In this document: piece after piece, positions 1 to 5,232 of the stretch
Layout of the letters: each line of letters opens with the position of its first letter
Position numbering within the stretch: position 1 is the first letter of the stretch
Source: Bacillus sp. RO3
GTDB lineage: Bacteria; Bacillota; Bacilli; Bacillales; Bacillaceae_B
Direction of reading: 5' to 3'
Assembly (NCBI RefSeq): GCF_012911895.1
Contig: NZ_JAAXCV010000012.1
Location: 1 to 64,000, forward strand
Length of the DNA: 64,000 nt
The notes under the pieces: model-generated
Told to the model about the DNA's origin: nothing
Seen by the model: only the letters and a program-made list of their open reading frames with translations
Databases searched by the model: none
Made by a program: the position numbers and the translations under genes

Positions 1-2
1 CT

Positions 3-290
3 GAACCTACTCCTGATGAAATAAATACAGAAGAAAAAAATGAACAAGAAGAACCAACAAATGATGAAGATCAGGAAAGTAAAGACAACAGCGGTCAACC
101 AGTTGAAGAAACAGTAGTGGAAACTCCTTCAGAGGAAGAACCAAGCGAAGAAAATCCAGTGAATCAAGATCCTAAACTGGAAAAAGACGAAGATGCGATT
201 GTTCCTCCACCAGAGGAAAAGAAGGAACCGGAAACAGTTCCTACTCCTGTCAACGAGTCTTCAGATGATAGTAGTATCAATAGCTCATAA
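3..290 (+). CDS. tapA: C-terminal part of a TapA-like matrix-fibre accessory protein (5' truncated by window edge)
   Basis: An open frame enters at the left edge and stops at TAA 288-290, 21 bases before sipW. The visible 95 residues are very rich in Glu, Pro, Asp, Asn and Ser, with no hydrophobic segment, ending NESSDDSSINSS. The known Bacillus order is tapA-sipW-tasA, and TapA (YqxM), which helps assemble and anchor TasA fibres, has a disordered acidic C-terminus. The identity therefore rests on position and composition only; no conserved TapA domain is visible. It could be another secreted protein with an acidic tail. Confidence 0.5.
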   Translation, partial: EPTPDEINTEEKNEQEEPTNDEDQESKDNSGQPVEETVVETPSEEEPSEENPVNQDPKLEKDEDAIVPPPEEKKEPETVPTPVNESSDDSSINSS

Positions 291-311
291 CATACAAAAG
301 TAGGTGAGAAA

Positions 312-896
312 GTGAAAAGAAAAACCATCAAATTTCTTAGTACAGCAGTGAACATCATTTTAATGGCAAATCTACTGATTATGGTCTTCCTGGTTATTTC
401 ATCCAGAGCATCTGGAGGAGAGCCTAAAGCATTTGGATATCAGTTCAAATCAGTACTATCGGGTTCTATGGAACCCACTTTTAAAACAGGTTCTATCATT
501 GCTGTTAAACCATTAGATGAAAATCAAAAAGCGAGTTTAGGAGAGAACGACGTCATCACATTCAATAAAAATGAGACTGAAGTCGTCACTCATAGAATAA
601 TAGATGTAATCAAGCAGGAAAGCGGAACACTCTATGTTACCAAGGGAGACAGCAACAAAGACAAAGATCTAAGTCCCGTTCTCTCGGATAATGTAATGGC
701 CATATATGAAGGCTTTACAATTCCTTATCTCGGTTACGTAGTGAGCTTCGCTCAATCACCTAAAGGAACAGCTCTACTACTAATTATTCCTGGGATCCTA
801 CTATTAGGCTATGCAGCACTCAACGTTATGCAAGCTCTAAAAGAACTCGAGCGTAAAACCAAACCGGTTGATGACCAACCAAATAAAACCGCTTAA
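312..896 (+). CDS. sipW: Signal peptidase I of the SipW (ER-like) type
   Basis: 194 residues with a GTG start at 312 preceded by a close AGGTGAG site. An N-terminal membrane segment (about residues 10-30) is followed by the box SGSMEPT with nucleophile Ser52, and by THRI with His94. ER-type enzymes such as SipW use Ser/His instead of the Ser/Lys pair of ordinary bacterial signal peptidases. A second hydrophobic stretch (about 150-172) precedes a charged tail. In Bacillus, SipW matures TasA and TapA, and tasA is the next gene. A 7-bp hairpin (CTCTTAT, loop TTAC) at 912-929 lies between the two and could separate or stabilise transcripts. Confidence 0.93.
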   Translation: MKRKTIKFLSTAVNIILMANLLIMVFLVISSRASGGEPKAFGYQFKSVLSGSMEPTFKTGSIIAVKPLDENQKASLGENDVITFNKNETEVVTHRIIDVIKQESGTLYVTKGDSNKDKDLSPVLSDNVMAIYEGFTIPYLGYVVSFAQSPKGTALLLIIPGILLLGYAALNVMQALKELERKTKPVDDQPNKTA

Positions 897-969
897 TTTG
901 TGGCACCACTCTTATTTACATAAGAGATAATATAAAATAAAAATTAAAAAACATTAGGAGGAACAAAGA

Positions 970-1722
970 ATGACAATTAAAAAGAAGTTAGGTATGGGAA
1001 TTTTAACTGGAGTTATGGGATTGTCTTTAGTTGGTGGGGGAACTTGGGCTGCGTTTACAGATGAAGAGGTAGCCATGAATAAATTTGCGGCTGGTACTTT
1101 GAATCTTCAACTTGAAGATAAAGGAGGAGCTGTTTTAACTCAATCACTAGATATTTCTAACATGAAACCTGGTGACTCTAAAGATTTTGATATATTCTTT
1201 GATAACATCGGAACCTTAGGTATTAAAAATGTGTTTATGTCGGGTGCTAAGGTTGCCAACAGTTTTCAAGATGCCCCAGCACCAGATGGGGAGAGTGAAA
1301 ATTTTTCAAATTCAGAAGCTCAATTTTTAAAACAATTTTCAATTAAAGTTTTCGATGGTGCAAAAAATAAAGTTCTTGGTTCAATGAACTTAAATGAGTT
1401 CTTGAAAGGTACAACATCAAAAGATGCAATTAAAAAGGCCACCGAACCTGGGATGGGACTGCCTGTAGATGCAGATAGAGACAAAATAGTTGTCACAATT
1501 AAATTCGAAGATGAGGGTAATCAAAACAAGTTTATGGGTGACGCTGCTCAATTCAAGCTATTATTCCAAGCTACTCAACAGGATGGAATTCATATTAATC
1601 ATGACGGTACTGGATCAAATGGAGAAGGAGTAGTTGAAGACGATAAGGGTTATATTATCTACAACGAAAATCAACCTTATAAAGTAAATGATCCTATTGG
1701 TAATGAAGGTGGAAATAACTGA
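970..1722 (+). CDS. tasA: TasA/camelysin-family major biofilm fibre protein
   Basis: 250 residues with a good AGGAGG site at 956-961. The N-terminus has a basic start, a hydrophobic core and the camelysin-type motif GGGTWAAFTDEE near residues 22-34, where SipW cleaves. Then come NKFAAGTLNLQL and NMKPGDSKDFDIFFDNIGTLGIKNV, typical of the TasA/CotN family, whose mature subunits polymerise into extracellular matrix fibres. The C-terminal tail (from about 200) is polar and Gly/Asn rich. It lies 73 bases after sipW in the same direction and is followed by a strong intrinsic hairpin at 1737-1765, so most transcripts should end there. Confidence 0.92.
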   Translation: MTIKKKLGMGILTGVMGLSLVGGGTWAAFTDEEVAMNKFAAGTLNLQLEDKGGAVLTQSLDISNMKPGDSKDFDIFFDNIGTLGIKNVFMSGAKVANSFQDAPAPDGESENFSNSEAQFLKQFSIKVFDGAKNKVLGSMNLNEFLKGTTSKDAIKKATEPGMGLPVDADRDKIVVTIKFEDEGNQNKFMGDAAQFKLLFQATQQDGIHINHDGTGSNGEGVVEDDKGYIIYNENQPYKVNDPIGNEGGNN

Positions 1723-1736
1723 TTAAATTAATTATC

Positions 1737-1765
1737 AAAAGGGTGGGGAAATCCCACCCTTTTTT
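1737..1765 (+). terminator. Intrinsic terminator after tasA
   Basis: Perfect 11-bp stem AAAAGGGTGGG / CCCACCCTTTT with loop GAAAT and a T-tract. It sits between tasA and the next gene, so it probably lowers expression of the downstream sortase substrate relative to tasA. Confidence 0.85.
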
Positions 1766-1781
1766 AAAAGGAGAATTAGAT

Positions 1782-2438
1782 ATGAAAAAATACCTAATAT
1801 TTGTTGGGATTCTTCTAATGCTCATTTCCCTTCCAAATTTTGTATTTAGTGCTGGTAACAGAGACCTTGGGTTGGATATCAGCGCAAATAATCTCCTTTT
1901 TAATACAGGTAATATGAAACCAGGGGATTCTATTTCTAAAAATTTAACCATTCAAAATAATGGTAAGGAAGATTTTGAGTATATGATAGAAGTATTAAAT
2001 GAAGTCAAAGAAAAAGATATTCTTTTTAAAGAGTTAGAAATTACTGTATTAAGAGGAGAAAAACCGATATATTCAGGAAAATTAAAGGACATTGGAAGTT
2101 TAGAGCCTGTTTTACTTAAGATTCAAACACAAGATCACTTATTTTTTACTATAGAAATGCCTTATGAATTGGGCAACGAATATCAAGGAGTGGTAACAGA
2201 GTTCATGATTAGAGTGGTTGCTCAAGTATCGGGCGATGAAACATCAACCCCAACGTCTCCTCAAGTTGATTCCGAAAATAATGAAAATCCGACTGTACCT
2301 GTTTTTTCCCAGGGGCCAAGTCTTCCAAATACAGGGACTAATATTTATAGCATTTTACTACTAGGTGCGATCTTGATCACAACAGGACTCACATTTATCT
2401 TCATAAATAAAAGAATATCCAGCAAAAAAGAATCATAA
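1782..2438 (+). CDS. LPXTG-anchored surface protein with TasA-like N-terminal domain
   Basis: 218 residues from ATG 1782, which follows AAAAGGAG; an in-frame ATG at 1743 is inside the preceding terminator hairpin and is not credible. A signal peptide (about 1-24) leads into a domain with LLFNTGNMKPGDSISKNL, which repeats the NMKPGDS motif of the upstream TasA and looks like a beta-sandwich TasA/camelysin relative. A Thr/Pro/Asn-rich linker precedes LPNTG at about residue 181, a hydrophobic segment and the basic tail NKRISSKKES: a complete sortase A sorting signal. I infer a peptidoglycan-linked anchor or cap for TasA fibres. No sortase gene is present in this window. Confidence 0.8.
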   Translation: MKKYLIFVGILLMLISLPNFVFSAGNRDLGLDISANNLLFNTGNMKPGDSISKNLTIQNNGKEDFEYMIEVLNEVKEKDILFKELEITVLRGEKPIYSGKLKDIGSLEPVLLKIQTQDHLFFTIEMPYELGNEYQGVVTEFMIRVVAQVSGDETSTPTSPQVDSENNENPTVPVFSQGPSLPNTGTNIYSILLLGAILITTGLTFIFINKRISSKKES

Positions 2439-2461
2439 ATAAATATAAAACAGGTGATACC

Positions 2462-2659
2462 ATGTACAAAAAAATCTGCACACGCTGTACAAGATCTTCC
2501 TTCAGTAGCGTGGAAACCGGCCAGTGGGTCTGTCCTTCATGTGGTTTTGACTTGACTGACAGGCCGTTTTATTCCCCCACTCATTACCAGAATATTAATG
2601 AAAAAGTCCTCCCTCTCAGAAACAAGCTGGAAATCTACAAAAAACGTCAACATCAGTAA
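2462..2659 (+). CDS. Small zinc-ribbon protein of unknown function
   Basis: 65 residues with a CAGGTGAT ribosome site 8-10 bases upstream of ATG 2462. The CTRC and CPSC knuckles (CxxC, 17 residues, CxxC) form a plausible zinc ribbon. The C-terminal 30 residues are polar and basic. It follows the LPNTG gene by 23 bases, so it may be the last gene of the matrix operon. No specific function can be assigned; a DNA/RNA-binding or protein-interaction adaptor is possible. Confidence 0.65.
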   Translation: MYKKICTRCTRSSFSSVETGQWVCPSCGFDLTDRPFYSPTHYQNINEKVLPLRNKLEIYKKRQHQ

Positions 2660-2816
2660 GAATTCGACAAAATAGCTTAATTTTCATGTATGAAAAGGGA
2701 ACAATAATAGACGTATTCATAAATATTGTCATAAAAACGTCATTAATGTAGGAAAAAAGTGTAAATTAAATTAACAGAAAAGACAAAAAACAACATAAAG
2801 TCAGAATATTTAGTAG

Positions 2817-2822
2817 TATAAT
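2817..2822 (+). promoter_or_regulatory. Probable -10 element for the riboswitch-sinI transcript
   Basis: A perfect TATAAT lies 23 bases upstream of the aptamer. No good -35 box is found 17 bases upstream (CATAAA), so the promoter may be weak or activator dependent. Confidence 0.4.
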
Positions 2823-2844
2823 CGAATCAGTTCAATGGAAAGTG

Positions 2845-3003
2845 TCAGACAAAGGCAAACTTATTGAAAAGTAAGGACGCAAAGTCACAGATCTAAGGTA
2901 GGAAAGTAGTCATATCTTTCTAAACATCTTACATATAATGGACAGAAAATAAAGGATGGAAAAGGTGTGGTTATTTGAGAACTAAGATGGCTGGACTGCC
3001 TGA
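2845..3003 (+). ncRNA. c-di-GMP-I (GEMM) type riboswitch controlling sinI
   Basis: The left half has the GEMM signature: AAAGGCAAAC (2851-2860), a P2 stem around a GAAA loop, then GGACGCAAAGTC (2875-2886) and ATCTAAGG with the tetraloop-receptor-like CTAAG. The right half, GATGGCTGGACTGCCTGA (2986-3003), matches the GCCGGGTTGCCGA-type 3' end of known c-di-GMP-I aptamers. TCAG (2845-2848) pairs with CTGA (3000-3003) as P1. The P3 arm is unusually long, about 85 bases. The identity comes from recognised consensus segments; ligand binding is inferred. Confidence 0.78.
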
Positions 3004-3027
3004 AATACGTGCATGTATTTTGGGAGG
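2996..3027 (+). promoter_or_regulatory. Hairpin sequestering the sinI ribosome binding site (expression platform)
   Basis: CTGCCTGAAATAC (2996-3008) pairs with GTATTTTGGGAGG (3015-3027) around a 6-base loop: 12 of 13 positions pair, including G-U. The right arm contains the sinI Shine-Dalgarno GGGAGG. The left arm CTGCCTGA (2996-3003) is also the 3' end of the aptamer including P1, so the two structures exclude each other. Ligand-stabilised P1 should free the site, predicting a translational ON switch. Confidence 0.72.
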
Positions 3028-3029
3028 GA

Positions 3030-3173
3030 ATGAGAATGACAAATCGTGAACTTGACCTTGAATGGATGGAATTGATTAAACAAGCACTGGACGCCGGAAT
3101 TTCAAAAAAGGAAATCAGGGAATTTCTTCATAGCCAGTCCCAGGACATGAAAGCCGACTTCAAAGTGATTTAA
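3030..3173 (+). CDS. sinI: SinI-like antirepressor
   Basis: 47 residues from ATG 3030 (ATG 3036 is an in-frame alternative) behind GGGAGGG. The core ELDLEWMELIKQALDAGISK followed by KEIREFL is the SinI/SinR dimerisation helix-turn-helix and closely resembles the C-terminal part of the neighbouring SinR (DHEWLKIAEEAMDSGITKEQ). SinI binds SinR and removes it from DNA, derepressing matrix operons. Here sinI is convergent with sinR and preceded by a c-di-GMP-type riboswitch, unlike the tandem sinI-sinR arrangement of B. subtilis, where sinI is under Spo0A control. Confidence 0.88.
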   Translation: MRMTNRELDLEWMELIKQALDAGISKKEIREFLHSQSQDMKADFKVI

Positions 3174-3180
3174 TATAAAT

Positions 3181-3210
3181 AAAGTCTTGCGAGCACAGTC
3201 GCAAGACTTT
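3181..3210. terminator. Bidirectional terminator between sinI and sinR
   Basis: Perfect 12-bp inverted repeat AAAGTCTTGCGA / TCGCAAGACTTT with loop GCACAG and A/T-rich flanks on both sides, 7 bases after the sinI stop and overlapping the end of sinR. Confidence 0.88.
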
Positions 3211-3529
3211 ATTTATTGCCTAACTTCCATTTATTGAATTCAATGAACTCCCTGAATTGTTCCTTCGTGATACCGGAATCCATTGCTTCTTCAGCAATTT
3301 TAAGCCATTCGTGATCAATGTTTTGATCATCCGGCTGATCATGTAATAAAGCATCCATGGAGATCCCTAAAGCAGCAGACACTTTTTGAAGGAATTGAAT
3401 GGATGGATTTTGTTGAAGGTTCCGTTCAATCGAGCTTAGGTATGACTTAGCGACACCAGCTTTTTCAGCAAGCTCAGTCATGGACATTCTTTTTTCTTGT
3501 CTGTATTTCTTTACTCTTTCACCGATCAA
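3209..3529 (-). CDS. sinR: SinR-like master repressor of biofilm genes
   Basis: 106 residues from TTG 3529, chosen because IGERVKKYRQEK aligns with the start of SinR and AGGTG lies 6 bases upstream; an ATG at 3559 would add ten residues without homology. Residues 1-60 form an XRE helix-turn-helix with SMTELAEKAGVAKSYLSSIE, almost identical to B. subtilis SinR. The C-terminal EWLKIAEEAMDSGITKEQ region is the SinI-binding and dimerisation domain. SinR normally represses the eps and tapA operons; the matrix operon lies 1 kb upstream here. Confidence 0.92.
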   Translation of the reverse strand: MIGERVKKYRQEKRMSMTELAEKAGVAKSYLSSIERNLQQNPSIQFLQKVSAALGISMDALLHDQPDDQNIDHEWLKIAEEAMDSGITKEQFREFIEFNKWKLGNK

Positions 3530-3621
3530 GGGGAACACCTGCCTAAAAATAACTTTCATAAAATTTACGCTACACCAATTATATCATATAGTTGGATTTT
3601 ACATGACGAAGTTTCGTATCG

Positions 3622-4062
3622 TTACACGCTTGGCTTGGCTGTTGCTGGGATCCGTGGCTTCGATACCATTTTCTCACGGAACTCACGGATTAATTCCTCG
3701 CCTGTGTATCCTTTTTGCACTAAGTCATCAAGAAGTAATTCCGCATATTCATTCCGCTGCTTTTTCAATTTCCCTTCGAACATGATACTGATATGCTCAT
3801 CCATTTCTTTAATACAGCGGATGGAGGTCATGAAAGCGGCGGGGTCATTGGCTTTATGTGAGATGACGACTTGAATTTCAAGTTCGTCCTTCCTTTGCTG
3901 TGCCTCTTGAAAGAATTCGATATATTGATTGGACATGTACGTTTCTACAAGCCACGTACTTTGCCCATCTTCTTTATTGATAATCAGACCGTCTACTAAT
4001 TCAAAGTCGCGCAGTTCATCATTCTCCACTATTTGAAGTGAAATCACTTTAAAGGTTTTCAT
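3622..4062 (-). CDS. ywpF: YwpF-family protein
   Basis: 146 residues beginning MKTFKVISLQIV, with DGLIINKEDGQSTWLVETY and NDPAAFMTSIRCIKEM, recognised as the YwpF family of Bacillaceae, for which no mechanism is established. The N-terminal half looks beta-rich and the C-terminal half helical with an Arg/Lys-rich tail. It is divergent from ssb, as in B. subtilis, where ywpF lies near ssbB (ywpH). Soluble, with no signal peptide. Confidence 0.8.
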   Translation of the reverse strand: MKTFKVISLQIVENDELRDFELVDGLIINKEDGQSTWLVETYMSNQYIEFFQEAQQRKDELEIQVVISHKANDPAAFMTSIRCIKEMDEHISIMFEGKLKKQRNEYAELLLDDLVQKGYTGEELIREFREKMVSKPRIPATAKPSV

Positions 4063-4147
4063 GAACGAACAACTCCCATTAAAAGGTTTTATCAGAATTA
4101 TATCATAATGAGATTTGATTCCCTAATAGAATCGGATTTGAAAAAAA

Positions 4148-4181
4148 AGGACAAAAGATTGAATTTTGTTCTTTTTGTCCT
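4148..4181. repeat. Inverted repeat in the ywpF-ssb divergent intergenic region
   Basis: AGGACAAAA and TTTTTGTCCT flank an AT-rich centre that includes AAAAGATTGAATTTT. It could be a hairpin or a protein site. The centre resembles a ComK half-site pair (AAAA-N-TTTT), which would fit competence-linked ssbB, but the spacing of 7 instead of 5 does not match. Confidence 0.35.
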
Positions 4182-4331
4182 GATTTTGAATGAAAAACGG
4201 AAAATCTCCCTAGGAGAATTTGTGAAATTCAAGCACAATATGCCTCAAAATTCGCAAATTCACGATTTTACAGGATAAAGGGCGTGGTTGTAAGATGAAA
4301 TTACGGTACAAGAAAGGAGGAAAGAACTTAA

Positions 4332-4706
4332 TTGATCAATCAAGTGACCCTCGTTGGAAGGCTGACAAAGGATCCTGAAGCAAAGAAAACATTGGAAGGG
4401 AAATCAGTGCTGAATGCAACGATCGCGGTGAATCGTCACTACAAGAATCAGCAAGGCCAGGTGGATACAGACTTTGTACTCTGCACGGTATGGAACAGAG
4501 CTGCAGAAAACATGGAGAAATATTGCCGAAAGGGATCGGTTGTCGGAGTGATGGGCCGGATCCAAACCAGATTTTATGACAATGATCAGGGAAAGCGTAC
4601 GTACGTAACCGAAGTTGTCGCTGAAAATGTCCGGTTCATGGACAGCAGACGGGAATCTGTCAGTATCCCTGAGCCCAAAAAAGAGCCGATTGAATTACCG
4701 TACTAA
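4332..4706 (+). CDS. ssbB: Single-stranded DNA-binding protein, SsbB type
   Basis: 124 residues from TTG 4332 behind a strong AAAGGAGG at 4314-4321. The OB fold shows NQVTLVGRLTKDPE, TIAVNRHYKN, DFVLCTVWNRAAEN and KGSVVGVMGRIQTR. It is shorter than the housekeeping SSB (about 170) and has only a brief tail ending PIELPY without the acidic DDDLPF tip that recruits repair partners. These traits match SsbB, the paralogue used in natural transformation. It is followed after 23 bases by a small coiled-coil gene. Confidence 0.88.
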   Translation: MINQVTLVGRLTKDPEAKKTLEGKSVLNATIAVNRHYKNQQGQVDTDFVLCTVWNRAAENMEKYCRKGSVVGVMGRIQTRFYDNDQGKRTYVTEVVAENVRFMDSRRESVSIPEPKKEPIELPY

Positions 4707-4729
4707 AACGGTCAAGGGGAGATGGAGTC

Positions 4730-4903
4730 GTGGCCACACTGCAGGATCTTGAAGCAAGAATCGAGAGAATGGAAACGTTAACAGAAGATCTCATCAAAAA
4801 AGTCGCAAGACTAAACGTTGAAAATTTTTATTTATCTCAACGGGTGACAGCCCTTGAGCAAGGATACGAATATCCGAATCCAATCTTAAAAACCCCGTCC
4901 TAA
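4730..4903 (+). CDS. Small coiled-coil protein
   Basis: 57 residues from GTG 4730 with AAGGGGAGA about 8 bases upstream. Heptad-like leucines and charged residues (LQDLEARIERMETLTEDLI) predict a single amphipathic coiled coil, ending in a Pro/Tyr-rich tail. It sits immediately downstream of ssb and before a terminator at 5070, so it is probably co-transcribed. Function unknown. Confidence 0.55.
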   Translation: MATLQDLEARIERMETLTEDLIKKVARLNVENFYLSQRVTALEQGYEYPNPILKTPS

Positions 4904-5069
4904 CCAGTACCTCACCCAGAATTCTTTCCATACGAATCATCCGACCTCATAAAATAGATGTCTCAACGTTCAATGGTCTCCGCAATATGCCTCAAACCAA
5001 CCTCATTAAAAATAGATTGTCAGTGGTAAGGAAAGTAAGTAGTCAATCCCCTAATTGTCTTCAGATAGA
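4904..5069 (+). other. Leader-like non-coding stretch before terminator
   Basis: No credible gene. It holds the 14-mer CAATATGCCTCAAA (near 4987), also present at about 4236 upstream of ssb, and ends in the terminator at 5070. The remaining gap to 5232 is AT rich and featureless apart from the SNF2 terminator. Confidence 0.4.
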
Positions 5070-5108
5070 GTCGGTTTCCTTTTGGGGAGCCGGCGTTTTT
5101 TTATGGAG
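5070..5108 (+). terminator. Intrinsic terminator for the ssb transcript
   Basis: GTCGGTTTCC pairs with GGGAGCCGGC (10 bp with wobbles) and is followed by GTTTTTTT. Confidence 0.7.
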
Positions 5109-5193
5109 AATTAAATAAGTATCAAAGTAAAAAACCAAAAATCCAAATATACATGTAATGCCATAGCCCATTCCTTACAACACAATATCAATC

Positions 5194-5225
5194 AAAAAAC
5201 CTCTTCCCCAAAAAAGGAAAGAGGT
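5194..5225 (-). terminator. Terminator of the ywqB-ywqA operon
   Basis: On the minus strand AACCTCTTTCC pairs with GGGGAAGAGGTT and a run of T follows, 8 bases after the helicase stop codon. Confidence 0.8.
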
Positions 5226-5232
5226 TCCACAT

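Noticed and set aside
1743-1781. Upstream in-frame start adding 13 residues to the LPNTG protein
   Set aside because: The ATG lies inside the terminator hairpin and lacks a ribosome site; ATG 1782 has AAAAGGAG and starts a normal signal peptide.
4148-4181. ComK box upstream of ssbB
   Set aside because: AAAA and TTTT are separated by 7 rather than 5 bases and no second box at a proper distance was found; kept only as an inverted repeat.
5070-5108. Considered a riboswitch for 4904-5108 because GGTAAGGAAAGTAAGTAGTC resembles part of the sinI leader
   Set aside because: The diagnostic GACGCAAAG and GGCAAAC segments are absent; only an ordinary terminator is supported.
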